Of a DNA stretch of 17,443 nucleotides, positions 1 to 6,670 are shown piece by piece; the first letter of the stretch is position 1; each line of letters starts with the position of its first letter. Where the stretch lies: NCBI GenBank assembly GCA_038230775.1, contig JBBRMQ010000071.1, positions 1-17,443 of the forward strand. Direction: 5' to 3'. The position numbers and the translations under genes were made by a program. This DNA comes from JBBRMQ01 sp038230775. Its GTDB lineage: Bacteria; Acidobacteriota; Thermoanaerobaculia; Gp7-AA8. The notes below the pieces were generated by a model. It was given only the letters and a program-made list of their open reading frames with translations, did not search any database and was not told where the DNA came from.

Positions 1-1
1 C

Positions 2-58
2 TGGGTGTGGGGCGTCGTGAGTTTCGCGGTGGCGCTGAAGTTTTTTCGCTGGCTGTAG
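2..58 (+). CDS. 3' end of a gene running in from the left; hydrophobic C-terminus
   Basis: Reading from base 2 gives 18 codons ending in TAG at 56-58. The peptide is hydrophobic and aromatic (WVWGVVSFAVALKFFRWL), like the last membrane segment of an integral membrane protein. The stop touches a palindromic repeat that begins at 58, and the next gene converges from the other side, as at most other copies of that repeat. Only 57 bases are visible, so no family can be named. The frame could be spurious; the tidy stop at the repeat edge is the main support. Confidence 0.35.
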   Translation, partial: WVWGVVSFAVALKFFRWL

Positions 59-110
59 TGTAGGGCCGGCTTCTGCCGGCCTTCAGACCGGCTGAAGCCG
101 GTCCACACAC
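58..110. repeat. Family-1 nested palindrome, copy A
   Basis: Two 18-base palindromic arms, GGCCGGCTTCTGCCGGCC and GACCGGCTGAAGCCGGTC, sit inside flanking GTGT...ACACAC. Each arm can form its own small hairpin, or the two arms can pair as one long stem. The copy spans exactly from the stop of the left gene (TAG, 56-58) to the stop of the beta-barrel gene (complement of 110-112), sharing one base with each. Four further copies are at 1665, 4316, 8449 and 16199. No T-run follows, so it is not a textbook intrinsic terminator. Confidence 0.85.
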
Positions 111-775
111 TAGAACTTGAAATACACGCCGAAGTTCGTCTCGCCCTGATAAAGATCGTGGTTGTAGCTGTAGTAGCAGCGGGAGCAGGTGTCCTGGTTG
201 TTACTGAGCGAGGTGAAGAAGCCCTTTTCCTCGATGCGGATGCCGGCGTTGCGGTTGATGGGAACCTTCACGCCGATTCCGGCCGAAGCCGCGAAGCGGT
301 TGTCGGCGGACACGCCGCGGATGTCCGGATCGAGATTCGCGATCCCCGCGCCGACCGAGAAGTACGGCGTGGCATTGCGGCTGACCGCGAACGGGATCAC
401 GAGCGAGCCCTGGTAATACGTGACGTGAAAGCCCGCGATGTCGCCGCTCGGGTTGAACAGTCCATTTCCGCCGGCCGTGAACTGCGTGTCCTGACGATCG
501 ACGCCTAACTCGATCTTCCATCCGTTGGCGATCGGGATGCCGAAGTTCACGCCGTAGTTCATGTGGCTGCCGACGTTCACGTCGCGATTGAACAGGTCGG
601 TCTGGCTGGAGTCGATCGTTCCGCCGTAGCGGTATCCGATGATCGGCGTGAGCTCGAACATGTTGTCGGTGTACGAATAGCGGTCGCGCGCCGGACGGCG
701 ATCGCGCCAGTCGGGTTGCGCAAAGAGTGTGACGGGAATGCACAGCAGAATCAGGGACAAGAATAGTTTTCGCAT
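110..775 (-). CDS. Small outer-membrane beta-barrel protein
   Basis: This encodes a protein of 221 aa. It starts with a clear signal peptide (MRKLFLSLILLCIPVTLFAQ, residues 1-20), followed by an Arg/Asp-rich linker and then alternating Gly/aromatic strands (for example ELTPIIGYRYGG, GVNFGIPIANGWKIELG, ITPYF-type strands). It ends in Phe (VYFKF), the usual C-terminal signal of outer-membrane barrels. The size suits an 8-stranded OmpW/OmpX-like or 'outer membrane beta-barrel' domain protein. A CSRC pair near the C-terminus probably lies in a surface loop and could form a disulfide. The ATG at 775 was chosen because it starts the signal peptide and has GGAGG (complement of 785-789) 9 nt upstream; the open frame continues to 1087 but that part lacks sense. 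It diverges from xthA. The ligand or role is unknown. Confidence 0.85.
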   Translation of the reverse strand: MRKLFLSLILLCIPVTLFAQPDWRDRRPARDRYSYTDNMFELTPIIGYRYGGTIDSSQTDLFNRDVNVGSHMNYGVNFGIPIANGWKIELGVDRQDTQFTAGGNGLFNPSGDIAGFHVTYYQGSLVIPFAVSRNATPYFSVGAGIANLDPDIRGVSADNRFAASAGIGVKVPINRNAGIRIEEKGFFTSLSNNQDTCSRCYYSYNHDLYQGETNFGVYFKF

Positions 776-900
776 GATGGTTAGCCTCCGTGACGCGGCG
801 ACCTCCTGCAGATATGAGACCGCAGTTCCACGGGCTGCAGCCTCTGGAACACCACGTTTCGCGTCCGCGGCTGGGGACATCGTGACGTGCCGAGTGGACA

Positions 901-906
901 TACAAT
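901..906 (+). promoter_or_regulatory. -10-like box TACAAT close to xthA start
   Basis: TACAAT ends 10 nt before the ATG at 917. A transcript starting 7-8 nt downstream of this box would have a 5' leader of only 2-3 nt. There is no Shine-Dalgarno sequence in the intervening CGCGCGCCGC. No good -35 hexamer is visible at the usual distance. Prediction only. Confidence 0.5.
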
Positions 907-916
907 CGCGCGCCGC

Positions 917-1663
917 ATGAAGATCGCCACATGGAACGTCAACGGGATCCGCGCCCGCGAAACACAATTCATCGACTGGGTCGCCTCGGCCCAGCCCGAC
1001 GTGATCTGCCTGCAGGAGATCAAAGCGACGCTCGCGCAGGTCCCACAATCGATCTGTGAGCTCAACGGCTACTGGTGCTACTGGCACGGAGGCAAGGGCT
1101 ACTCAGGCGTCGGCCTGCATCTGCGGCGCGAGACCTTCCCCGATGCTCCAAACTTCACGCACCCGGAGTTCGATCACGAGACGCGCATCGTTGAAGCGCG
1201 CATCGGCGACACGACGTACGCATCGGTCTACGTGCCGAACGGCGGCAAGGACTACGAAGCGAAGATCGGGTTCGTAAACTCGCTCATCGGGTACGCCGGC
1301 GCGCTGCGCGACCACGGATCGAACCTGGTTCTCTGCGGCGACATGAACATCGCGCGCACCGACATGGACGTGCATCCGAAGGAACGCAAGCCGGGCATCA
1401 TCGGCCAGCGGCAGGAGGAACGCGACCTGCTCGAAGCGCTGATCGCGCAGGGACTGGTCGATGTCGGCCGCAAGCTGAATCCGGACGACGAGAACTACTT
1501 CACGTGGTGGGCACCATGGCGCAACCTGCGGCAACGCAACATCGGCTGGCGACTGGACTATGTTCTTGCCAGCGAGTCGCTGGCGGAGCGGGCCGTCTCG
1601 TGCCCCTCATTTCGTGAGATCGGCACGAGCGACCACGCCCCGGTCGTCGGAACGTTCGGGTAG
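917..1663 (+). CDS. xthA: Exodeoxyribonuclease III (AP endonuclease)
   Basis: The protein is 248 aa, close to the family's usual 250-270. It would cleave DNA 5' of abasic sites and remove 3' blocking groups in base excision repair, using Mg2+. The exonuclease/endonuclease/phosphatase fold motifs are all present: WNVNGIR (Asn7), LQEIK (Glu34), SVYVPNG (Tyr105), LCGDMN (Asp142, Asn144), WRLDYVL (Asp214) and the C-terminal GTSDHAPV (Asp239, His240). The ATG at 917 starts exactly at the conserved MKIATWNVNG; the frame is open back to 887 but that would add non-conserved residues. It stands alone between the divergent beta-barrel gene and the convergent OmpA operon. Its TAG is immediately followed by a family-1 repeat. 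The assignment is firm from motifs. Confidence 0.96.
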   Translation: MKIATWNVNGIRARETQFIDWVASAQPDVICLQEIKATLAQVPQSICELNGYWCYWHGGKGYSGVGLHLRRETFPDAPNFTHPEFDHETRIVEARIGDTTYASVYVPNGGKDYEAKIGFVNSLIGYAGALRDHGSNLVLCGDMNIARTDMDVHPKERKPGIIGQRQEERDLLEALIAQGLVDVGRKLNPDDENYFTWWAPWRNLRQRNIGWRLDYVLASESLAERAVSCPSFREIGTSDHAPVVGTFG

Positions 1664-1664
1664 G

Positions 1665-1730
1665 TTCTGTGTGAGGACCGGCTTCAGCCGGTCACGCCCG
1701 ACCGGCTAAAGCCGGTCCACACACCGAAGC
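1665..1730. repeat. Family-1 nested palindrome, copy B
   Basis: TTCTGTGTGAGGACCGGC begins 1 nt after the xthA stop. The arms are GACCGGCTTCAGCCGGTC and GACCGGCTAAAGCCGGTC (one base differs from the other copies), closing with CCACACACCGAAGC. It lies between convergent xthA and ompA-like genes. The left flank AGGTTCTGTGTGAGG is identical to that of copy C at 4314, so the repeated unit extends slightly beyond the palindrome. Confidence 0.9.
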
Positions 1731-1756
1731 AGAGGTTCCTTCAGGGCATTAGTAGA

Positions 1757-1807
1757 CCCTCGCCCCGCGTGAGCGGGGAGAGGGTGGCCGGAGGCCGGGT
1801 GAGGGGC
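1757..1807. repeat. Family-2 element, half copy (alpha module only)
   Basis: CCCTCGCCCCGCG...CGGGGAGAGGG forms a hairpin, followed by GGCCGGAGGCC (a second small hairpin) and GGGTGAGGGGC. This equals the right half of the full element at 6531-6642. It ends at the complement of the stop codon of the OmpA-like gene (1807-1809), sharing one base. With copy B it fills the convergent gap, so two repeat families sit side by side here. Confidence 0.85.
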
Positions 1808-2442
1808 TACTCCAACACGACGAGAATCGTCCTGCGGTTCTGCGCGCGGCCCTTCTTCGTCTTGTTCGACCCGACGGGAAGCGTGTCGCCGTACGAGATC
1901 GTCGACATGCGATTCAGCGCCAGTCCGTGCTGGCGCGACAGATAGCGGCGGACCTCTTCCGCGCGACGCTGGCCGAGGTCTTCGTTGTAGCGGGCGCCGC
2001 CGGTGTCATCGGTGTGGCCCTGAATCTCGATGAAGTACTGCTCGTTCAGCGCCTTCACCTTGCCGGCGAAATCGTCGAGTGCCGCTTTCGCCTTGGCGTC
2101 GAGGTCGTACTTGCCGACGGCGAACTTCACGCGGTCTTCGTTGAAGGTCTGCTGGAACGCGACCTTGCCTTTGGCCAGAACGCCCGCATCGGTCGCCCGC
2201 TTGAGCGCATCCCTGGCCTCGGTGCTGAGCTGATCGACGCGCAGATTCGTCTGATCGACGCGCGAGTCGGTGGCCTTCTGCTTCTGCTGCAGGTCCTCGA
2301 TCTGTCCTTCGACGGTCTCCAGCTTCTTGCCCTGCTGCGCCTGGGCCTCGGCGATCTTCTGGTCGACGCTCTTGGTCGTCGCGCAACCGCCTAACATGAC
2401 GGCCAGAGCCGTCGCGCTCACTGCTTTGAGAGAGATCTTCAT
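1807..2442 (-). CDS. OmpA-family peptidoglycan-associated lipoprotein with coiled coil
   Basis: The protein is 211 aa. Residues 1-20 form a lipoprotein signal with lipobox LGGC (Cys20, predicted lipidation site). Residues 28-75 are Lys/Gln/Glu-rich and heptad-like (EGQIEDLQQKQKATDSRVDQ), a likely coiled coil or trimeric stalk. Residues about 98-211 are an OmpA C-terminal domain with the diaminopimelate-binding signature GHTDDTG...DLGQRRAEEV (Asp145, Arg159/160) and closing NRRT. It would tether the envelope to peptidoglycan, as Pal does. The ATG at 2442 was chosen over the adjacent in-frame TTG because of the AAGGAAAGGAAG sequence just upstream. The upstream VWA gene's TGA overlaps this ATG by one base (TGATG), so they are probably translationally coupled. 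Pal itself is usually beside tolB/cpoB, absent here, so a specific symbol is not given. Confidence 0.92.
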   Translation of the reverse strand: MKISLKAVSATALAVMLGGCATTKSVDQKIAEAQAQQGKKLETVEGQIEDLQQKQKATDSRVDQTNLRVDQLSTEARDALKRATDAGVLAKGKVAFQQTFNEDRVKFAVGKYDLDAKAKAALDDFAGKVKALNEQYFIEIQGHTDDTGGARYNEDLGQRRAEEVRRYLSRQHGLALNRMSTISYGDTLPVGSNKTKKGRAQNRRTILVVLE

Positions 2443-3371
2443 CAACTTCCTTTCCTTTCTGTTTGAGCTGCCGTGGGCGGTTCAGTCCCGCGATACCCGG
2501 CGCGTACACGCACATCGCGAACGCGACGCGCGACTTTGAGCGAGATCCGCCGGTACTGAACGTCGCCACGACCCGTCGGCGCGAAGCCGACGAGATATTG
2601 AGCACGTAAGTCTTTCTCGATGTTCGAGACCGCGACCGCAAGCTGCGATGGCTCGCTGCCGAGTTGCATTTTGCCGCCGGTCAGTGCGGCCACTTCGCCC
2701 AGGACGTCGACGTCGGACATCTCTTCGCGGCTGCGATGACGGACGCTCTGGCCCCCCTCGACGATGCCGAGTGGATAGATGGGGATCGAGACGCCTTCGA
2801 GCAGATGCGCGAGTTGCGGACGCGTGAGCTTCGACGCGTTGTCGATGCCATCGCTCAGCAGGATGATCGCCCGGCTCGGGTTCTTGCCCAGCCGGCTGCG
2901 GTCGGGCATCGTCGACAGGGCGTCGAAGAACGCGGTCTTGCCGTACGGCTTCACCCGGCCTAACGCGTCGGTGATGGCCGCGGGATCCGAGGTGAACGGG
3001 ACGAGCTCGCGGGCTTCGGATTCGGCGAACATCCAAAGCGAGAAATCGTCATCGCGCTTGCGATGCGCGATGAGTGCGCCGATGGCGGCGCGCGCTGCGT
3101 CCATCTTTCCCGCCAGCGCCATGGAGCCGGACGCATCGAAGAGGATCGTGAACGACACCGGCGCGTTCTGCGACTTCTCGAACATGTCGCTGCGCACCGG
3201 CGCTCCGTCCACCAGCAGCGAGACCTCACCCTTGCGGAGATCGGTGATCGGACCTTTCACGCCGACGGCGGTGAAGGGAATCATCACGTAGCCGACGGAC
3301 ACCGTCTCGGACATCTGCGCCGAGGCGGAGAGGGCGACGAATGCGAGGCCGATGAAGCACTTGCGCCACAT
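2442..3371 (-). CDS. Secreted VWFA-related (VWA/MIDAS) protein, acidobacterial type
   Basis: The protein is 309 aa from the ATG at 3371. Residues 1-19 form a signal peptide (FIGLAFVALSASAQ). A short beta domain at 20-70 is followed by a VWA domain at about 72-255 with a complete MIDAS: DASGS (Asp79, Ser81, Ser83), Thr146 in GKTAFFD and Asp174 in LLSDGIDN. The tail (YLVGFAPTGRGDVQYRRI...VRVRAGYRG) matches the known C-terminal signature of the VWFA-related family common in Acidobacteria. It would act in the periplasm as a metal-dependent adhesion or assembly protein; the partner is unknown, though the coupled OmpA lipoprotein is a candidate. No good ribosome site precedes 3371. An in-frame GTG at 3389, 5 nt after the upstream stop, is an equally possible start and would add six residues. 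Confidence 0.9.
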   Translation of the reverse strand: MWRKCFIGLAFVALSASAQMSETVSVGYVMIPFTAVGVKGPITDLRKGEVSLLVDGAPVRSDMFEKSQNAPVSFTILFDASGSMALAGKMDAARAAIGALIAHRKRDDDFSLWMFAESEARELVPFTSDPAAITDALGRVKPYGKTAFFDALSTMPDRSRLGKNPSRAIILLSDGIDNASKLTRPQLAHLLEGVSIPIYPLGIVEGGQSVRHRSREEMSDVDVLGEVAALTGGKMQLGSEPSQLAVAVSNIEKDLRAQYLVGFAPTGRGDVQYRRISLKVARRVRDVRVRAGYRGTEPPTAAQTERKGS

Positions 3372-3394
3372 ACGGCTCAGAACAGACACTCGCT

Positions 3395-3757
3395 CTAGCC
3401 CAATTTCAGCGGAACGAATTTCTGGTCTTCCTGAAATTCCCGCTCCCACTGCAGGAAGTCGAAATAGCCGCACCGCGGGCGGTCAGGGTACTCGTGGCAG
3501 ACGGCGGGCCGCGCCTCGTACACGGTGCAGCGCCGCTTGTCCGTGTCGAAGAACATGCAGATCGTGTCGTAGATCTTGTCCTTCTGATGCCGAAGGACGC
3601 GATCGCCTTCACGGATCTTCGTGAATCGCGCCTCAGCCGTTTCGTAGTCCAGATGGAAGTGCTTCGCGAGGCGGTTGATGTCGGACTTCTTGACCTCGAT
3701 CCGATCGTAGCTGCAGCAATAACCGGGGCACTTCGAACAGTCGTAGGACAGTGGCAT
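3395..3757 (-). CDS. YkgJ-type Cys-cluster (putative zinc/iron-chelating) protein
   Basis: The protein is 120 aa with eight cysteines at 7, 10, 14, 15, 67, 77, 87 and 96. The order CSKCPGYCC ... CMFF ... CTVYEARPAVCHEYPDRPRC is the pattern of the YkgJ/UPF0153 Cys-cluster family, annotated as probable Zn- or Fe-binding. The biochemical role of the family is not established. The ATG at 3757 fits the family N-terminus just before the first Cys; the frame is open further upstream to 3847 but that would overlap the divergent gene's start. A -10-like TACAAT (complement of 3764-3769) ends 6 nt before the ATG, suggesting a leaderless message. The VWA gene begins 23 nt (or 5 nt) after its stop, so it is probably the first gene of the three-gene operon. 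Confidence 0.88.
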   Translation of the reverse strand: MPLSYDCSKCPGYCCSYDRIEVKKSDINRLAKHFHLDYETAEARFTKIREGDRVLRHQKDKIYDTICMFFDTDKRRCTVYEARPAVCHEYPDRPRCGYFDFLQWEREFQEDQKFVPLKLG

Positions 3758-3763
3758 CTTCGA

Positions 3764-3769
3764 ATTGTA
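3764..3769 (-). promoter_or_regulatory. -10-like box TACAAT abutting the Cys-cluster gene start
   Basis: On the minus strand TACAAT is followed by TCGAAG and then ATG (6-nt spacer), so the expected transcription start is the A of the start codon. No ribosome-binding site can fit. No convincing -35 hexamer lies upstream. Confidence 0.55.
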
Positions 3770-3834
3770 ACGCCGTATGCGATCATGCAGCGCATGGATC
3801 ACGCCGTCTCGCTCCACCGGAAGAGGAGCAGGAA

Positions 3835-4296
3835 ATGAAAAACCCACCGTCCTACGAAGATGCGAATCTCATTTTGACGCTGTATGACCTTCGTCGTGAA
3901 CCGCGACTGCGAGAGGCGCGCAAGTGGTTCGGCGGCATCGGCCCGTTTCAATCACGCGATCAGTTCCTCAAGACGTGCCCGCCTGGCAGCGAAGAGAACG
4001 CGAGCTATCGCATGGTGACGACGTATTGGGACATGGCCGCGTCGTTCGTCGTGAACGGCATCCTGCATCCGGAGCTCTTCTACCGCTCGAACAATCGCGA
4101 GATCCTGTTCGTGTGGGAAAAGATCAAGGGCGCGGTCATCGAGATGCGCGAAGTGCAGAAGGACCCGCTGCTCAACAAGAACATCGAGGACGTTGCGACG
4201 CCGTTCATCGCGTATCTGAAGCAGCACGCGCCGGGGTGGTACGAGCCGTGGGCGGCCAACATCGCGAAAATGGGCCAGCCGGCGGCGAAGAGTTAG
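3835..4296 (+). CDS. Conserved-looking hypothetical cytosolic protein (153 aa)
   Basis: I do not recognise the family. The 153-aa product has no signal peptide, membrane segment or cysteine-rich motif apart from one Cys in KTCPPGSEENAS. It is rich in charged and aromatic residues and probably mostly helical: ANLILTLYDLRREPRLREARKWF at the start and VWEKIKGAVIEMREVQKDPLL in the middle, ending with a Trp-rich region (GWYEPWAANIAKM). The start is well defined by GAGGAGCAGGA ending 2-3 nt before the ATG, a strong ribosome-binding site. Its upstream region is shared with the divergent Cys-cluster gene (77 bp between starts). Codon use is like the neighbours'. It resembles small DUF4760-style helical proteins in general feel, but that is only an impression. 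Confidence 0.8.
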   Translation: MKNPPSYEDANLILTLYDLRREPRLREARKWFGGIGPFQSRDQFLKTCPPGSEENASYRMVTTYWDMAASFVVNGILHPELFYRSNNREILFVWEKIKGAVIEMREVQKDPLLNKNIEDVATPFIAYLKQHAPGWYEPWAANIAKMGQPAAKS

Positions 4297-4315
4297 GTTG
4301 CGACGTTCACCTAGG

Positions 4316-4381
4316 TTCTGTGTGAGGACCGGCTTCAGCCGGTCACGTCCGACCGGCTGAAGCCGGTCCACACACAGAAGC
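4316..4381. repeat. Family-1 nested palindrome, copy C
   Basis: TTCTGTGTGAGGACCGGC...GACCGGCTGAAGCCGGTCCACACACAGAAGC gives two palindromic arms inside a longer imperfect inverted repeat (TTCTGTGTGAGGACC against GGTCCACACACAGAA). It lies 19 nt past the stop of the 153-aa gene, in the convergent gap before the 88-aa gene. A possible decayed half-arm, GACCGGCTAGTCGGTC, occurs at 4449-4464 and contains the stop of the 88-aa gene. Confidence 0.9.
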
Positions 4382-4454
4382 GTAGGTGTGGCATGCGGCA
4401 TGCGGCCTCCCGCTGACGAACTTCGAGTGACGTTAGGCCAACGCGTCAGACCGG

Positions 4455-4721
4455 CTAGTCGGTCAGCTGCTTCATCAGATCGTTCACTTCCGCGTACAGC
4501 CGCTTCATGGAAGGCTCGATCCGACGCAGATGGTCGGGGACGTAGTAGCGGTCATCGCGCAGCATGTCGAGAATCATGTCGCTCGCGTATAGCATGTCCG
4601 CCAGCTTGTCGACGACACGATCCTGCATCGGCATCTGGCTCTCGCGCTCGATGAAGAGATCATCGGACGCCAGAGGAAAATCGTTGATCAATGCTTCGAT
4701 TGCTTTGTCTCGCACTCTCAA
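4455..4721 (-). CDS. Small hypothetical acidic helical protein (88 aa)
   Basis: I do not recognise the family. The product is 88 aa, acidic, with no Cys and no signal peptide, and likely two long helices: DKAIEALINDFPLASDDLF and, after an ESQMPMQDRVVDK turn, LADMLYASDMILDMLRDD followed by IEPSMKRLYAEVNDLMKQL. The visible start is TTG at 4721, with GTG at 4715 equally possible; neither has a clear ribosome site. It diverges from the M28 peptidase gene (114 bp between starts) and converges with the 153-aa gene. The stop lies within a degenerate palindrome (4449-4464). The amphipathic helix pattern and normal codon use argue that it is real, but a short ORF without homologue recognition remains uncertain. 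Confidence 0.6.
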   Translation of the reverse strand: MRVRDKAIEALINDFPLASDDLFIERESQMPMQDRVVDKLADMLYASDMILDMLRDDRYYVPDHLRRIEPSMKRLYAEVNDLMKQLTD

Positions 4722-4835
4722 TAGGAGTGACTCGAACGGCCAAAACCCTACCCTGATCTTTGTGCAGTCCGACGCACTGGACAGGAATCACAATTGGTTC
4801 TCCGCCGGTTTTCAGTACGCGCAAAAGGAGCCGAG

Positions 4836-6524
4836 ATGACCCGTTTAAGGTGGTTTCCACTTCTGTTACTCGTTGTTGCAATTCCGCTGTTCGTTCGGGC
4901 AGCAAAGACATCCTCCGTTCCAGCACCCGTCGAACGCGGAATGAAAATGTTCAGCGGCGACGCGATGAAAGCGCACGATCGCTTCCTCGCCAGCGACCTC
5001 CTCGAAGGCCGCGGTCCGGGCACGCGCGGCGACCGCCTGGCGATCAATTACATCGCCACGCAGCTCGAGTCCTACGGCCTGGAGCCCGGCGGCGACAATG
5101 GAACTTTTTTGCAGAAGGTGGCACTCCTCGGCCTTACAACCGATGTCGACAAGACGACGCTCTCGTTTACGAAAGACGGCGGCCAGACCATCGGTCCGCT
5201 GAAATATCTGGACGAATATGTCGGGACCGATCTCTCGCAGAATGAGACCAGCACTCTGAATTCGGAACTCGTCTTCGTCGGACACGGCGATGTCGCTCCC
5301 GAATATCGATGGGACGATTACAAAGGCCTCGACACGCGCGGCAAGACGCTCGTGATGCTGGTCGACGATCCGCCGGCGAACTCGTCCGAGCCCGATCTTT
5401 TCAAAGGAAAGGCGCGCACCTACTACGGCCGCTGGACTTACAAGTACGAGATCGGCGCCGCGAAGAATGCCGACGGTGTGATCCTCATCCACACCAAAGA
5501 CGCCGCTGGATATCCGTGGGAAGTCGTCCGCAACTCGTGGGGCAAGGAAACGTCGTACGTCCGTCTGAAGCCCGGACAGCCCGCGCTGAAGCTCGCATCG
5601 TGGATGACGCAGTCCACCGCCGCGAATCTCTTCAAAGCGGCCGGCTACGACCTCGACACGCTGACGAGCGCCGCCGCATCGCGTGACTTCAAGCCCGTGC
5701 CGCTCGGATTCAAGCTCACCGGAAACATCGTGAGCAAGCTGCGGCCGTTCGATGACGCCAACGTGGTCGCCAAACTGACCGGCACCGATCCGAAACTACG
5801 CGACCAGGCCATCCTCTACAGCGCCCATCACGACCATCTCGGCATCGGGAAGGCGGACGACCGCGGCGACACGATCTACAACGGCGCCATCGACAACGCC
5901 TCCGGATGCGCGCTGCTTCTCGAGATGGCGCGTGTGTGGGCCGGTTCGAAGTCCGCCACAAGGCGTTCGATCTATTTCGTTTCCGTCGCCGCCGAAGAAC
6001 AAGGCCTCCTCGGCTCCGCTTACCTCGGGCAGAACCCGCCGATCGCGGCCGGACGCATCGCCCTCAATCTGAACTACGACGCCATTCCGGAATCCGGCCG
6101 CGTGCGCGACGTGGTCATGAACGGCGTGGAGCGCACGACGTTCTATCCCACCGCGCAGCGCATCACGAAAGCGATGAACCTCACGATCATCCCCGACCCC
6201 GAGCCGGAACAAGGCCACTACTACCGCTCCGATCACTTCAGCCTCGGCAAAGTCGGTATTCCGGCCTTCTCGGTCGACGCCGGCCAGGACGTCGTGGGCA
6301 AGGACAAGGAGTGGGGCGCAAAGATGTCCGCGGACTATCGCGAGCATCGCTACCATCAGCCGAGCGACGAGTTCGATCCGAACTGGGACTGGTCCGAAGG
6401 CGTGCAGATGGCGCAGCTCGGATTCTGGCTCGGATGGGAAGCGGCCAACGCGCCGGCGATGCCAAACTGGAAAGAGGGCGACGAGTTCCGCGCGGTCCGC
6501 GACCGGAGTCTGAGCGCGCGTTGA
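4836..6524 (+). CDS. Secreted M28-family zinc metallopeptidase with PA-like insert
   Basis: The protein is 562 aa. Residues 1-22 form a signal peptide (MTRLRWF followed by LLLLVVAIPLFVRA). Residues 40-100 hold the usual start of secreted M28 enzymes (LASDLLEGRGPGTRGDRLAINYIATQLESYGL). Residues about 140-290 form a protease-associated (PA)-like insert (FVGHG...YKGLDTRGKTLVML). The catalytic domain has the co-catalytic two-zinc set: His331 and Asp333 in SAHHDHLG, Asp353 in GAIDNASG, Glu387/388 in AAEEQGLLG, Asp415 in NLNYDAI and His467 in RSDHFS. It is probably a periplasmic or secreted aminopeptidase or dipeptidase. The ATG at 4836 follows AAAGGAG with a 5-nt gap; upstream in-frame codons (from 4794) are not needed. 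It stands alone as a transcription unit. Substrate specificity cannot be read from the sequence. Confidence 0.94.
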   Translation: MTRLRWFPLLLLVVAIPLFVRAAKTSSVPAPVERGMKMFSGDAMKAHDRFLASDLLEGRGPGTRGDRLAINYIATQLESYGLEPGGDNGTFLQKVALLGLTTDVDKTTLSFTKDGGQTIGPLKYLDEYVGTDLSQNETSTLNSELVFVGHGDVAPEYRWDDYKGLDTRGKTLVMLVDDPPANSSEPDLFKGKARTYYGRWTYKYEIGAAKNADGVILIHTKDAAGYPWEVVRNSWGKETSYVRLKPGQPALKLASWMTQSTAANLFKAAGYDLDTLTSAAASRDFKPVPLGFKLTGNIVSKLRPFDDANVVAKLTGTDPKLRDQAILYSAHHDHLGIGKADDRGDTIYNGAIDNASGCALLLEMARVWAGSKSATRRSIYFVSVAAEEQGLLGSAYLGQNPPIAAGRIALNLNYDAIPESGRVRDVVMNGVERTTFYPTAQRITKAMNLTIIPDPEPEQGHYYRSDHFSLGKVGIPAFSVDAGQDVVGKDKEWGAKMSADYREHRYHQPSDEFDPNWDWSEGVQMAQLGFWLGWEAANAPAMPNWKEGDEFRAVRDRSLSAR

Positions 6525-6530
6525 TCACCA

Positions 6531-6642
6531 CCCCTCATCCGCGCTTCGCGCACCTTCTCCCCACACGGGGGAGAAGGCCAACATCGGTTCTCCCTCGCCC
6601 CGCGTCCGCGGGGAGAGGGTGGCCGAAGGCCGGGTGAGGGGC
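6531..6642. repeat. Family-2 composite hairpin element, full copy (beta-linker-alpha)
   Basis: Order: CCCCTCATCC, GCGCTTCGCGC hairpin, CCTTCTCCCC/GGGGAGAAGG hairpin, linker CCAACATCGGTTCT, CCCTCGCCCCGCG/CGGGGAGAGGG hairpin, GGCCGAAGGCC hairpin, GGGTGAGGGGC. The outer ends pair, so the whole can fold into a four-armed structure. It fills the convergent gap between the M28 peptidase and the GlcNAc-kinase-like gene. The inverted partner is at 13996-14108. Confidence 0.9.
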
Positions 6643-6670
6643 TGCGCTGCTCGAGCGTCAGCGTGTTTCT

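Noticed and set aside
110..1087. The beta-barrel frame stays open upstream to 1087, which would give 325 aa
   Set aside because: The extra 104 residues overlap xthA on the other strand and lack protein-like pattern; a signal peptide with GGAGG upstream begins at 775.
4660..4926. An 88-aa minus-strand frame overlapping the M28 start and the 88-aa orphan
   Set aside because: It overlaps two better-supported genes, and the M28 signal peptide and ribosome site occupy the same bases.
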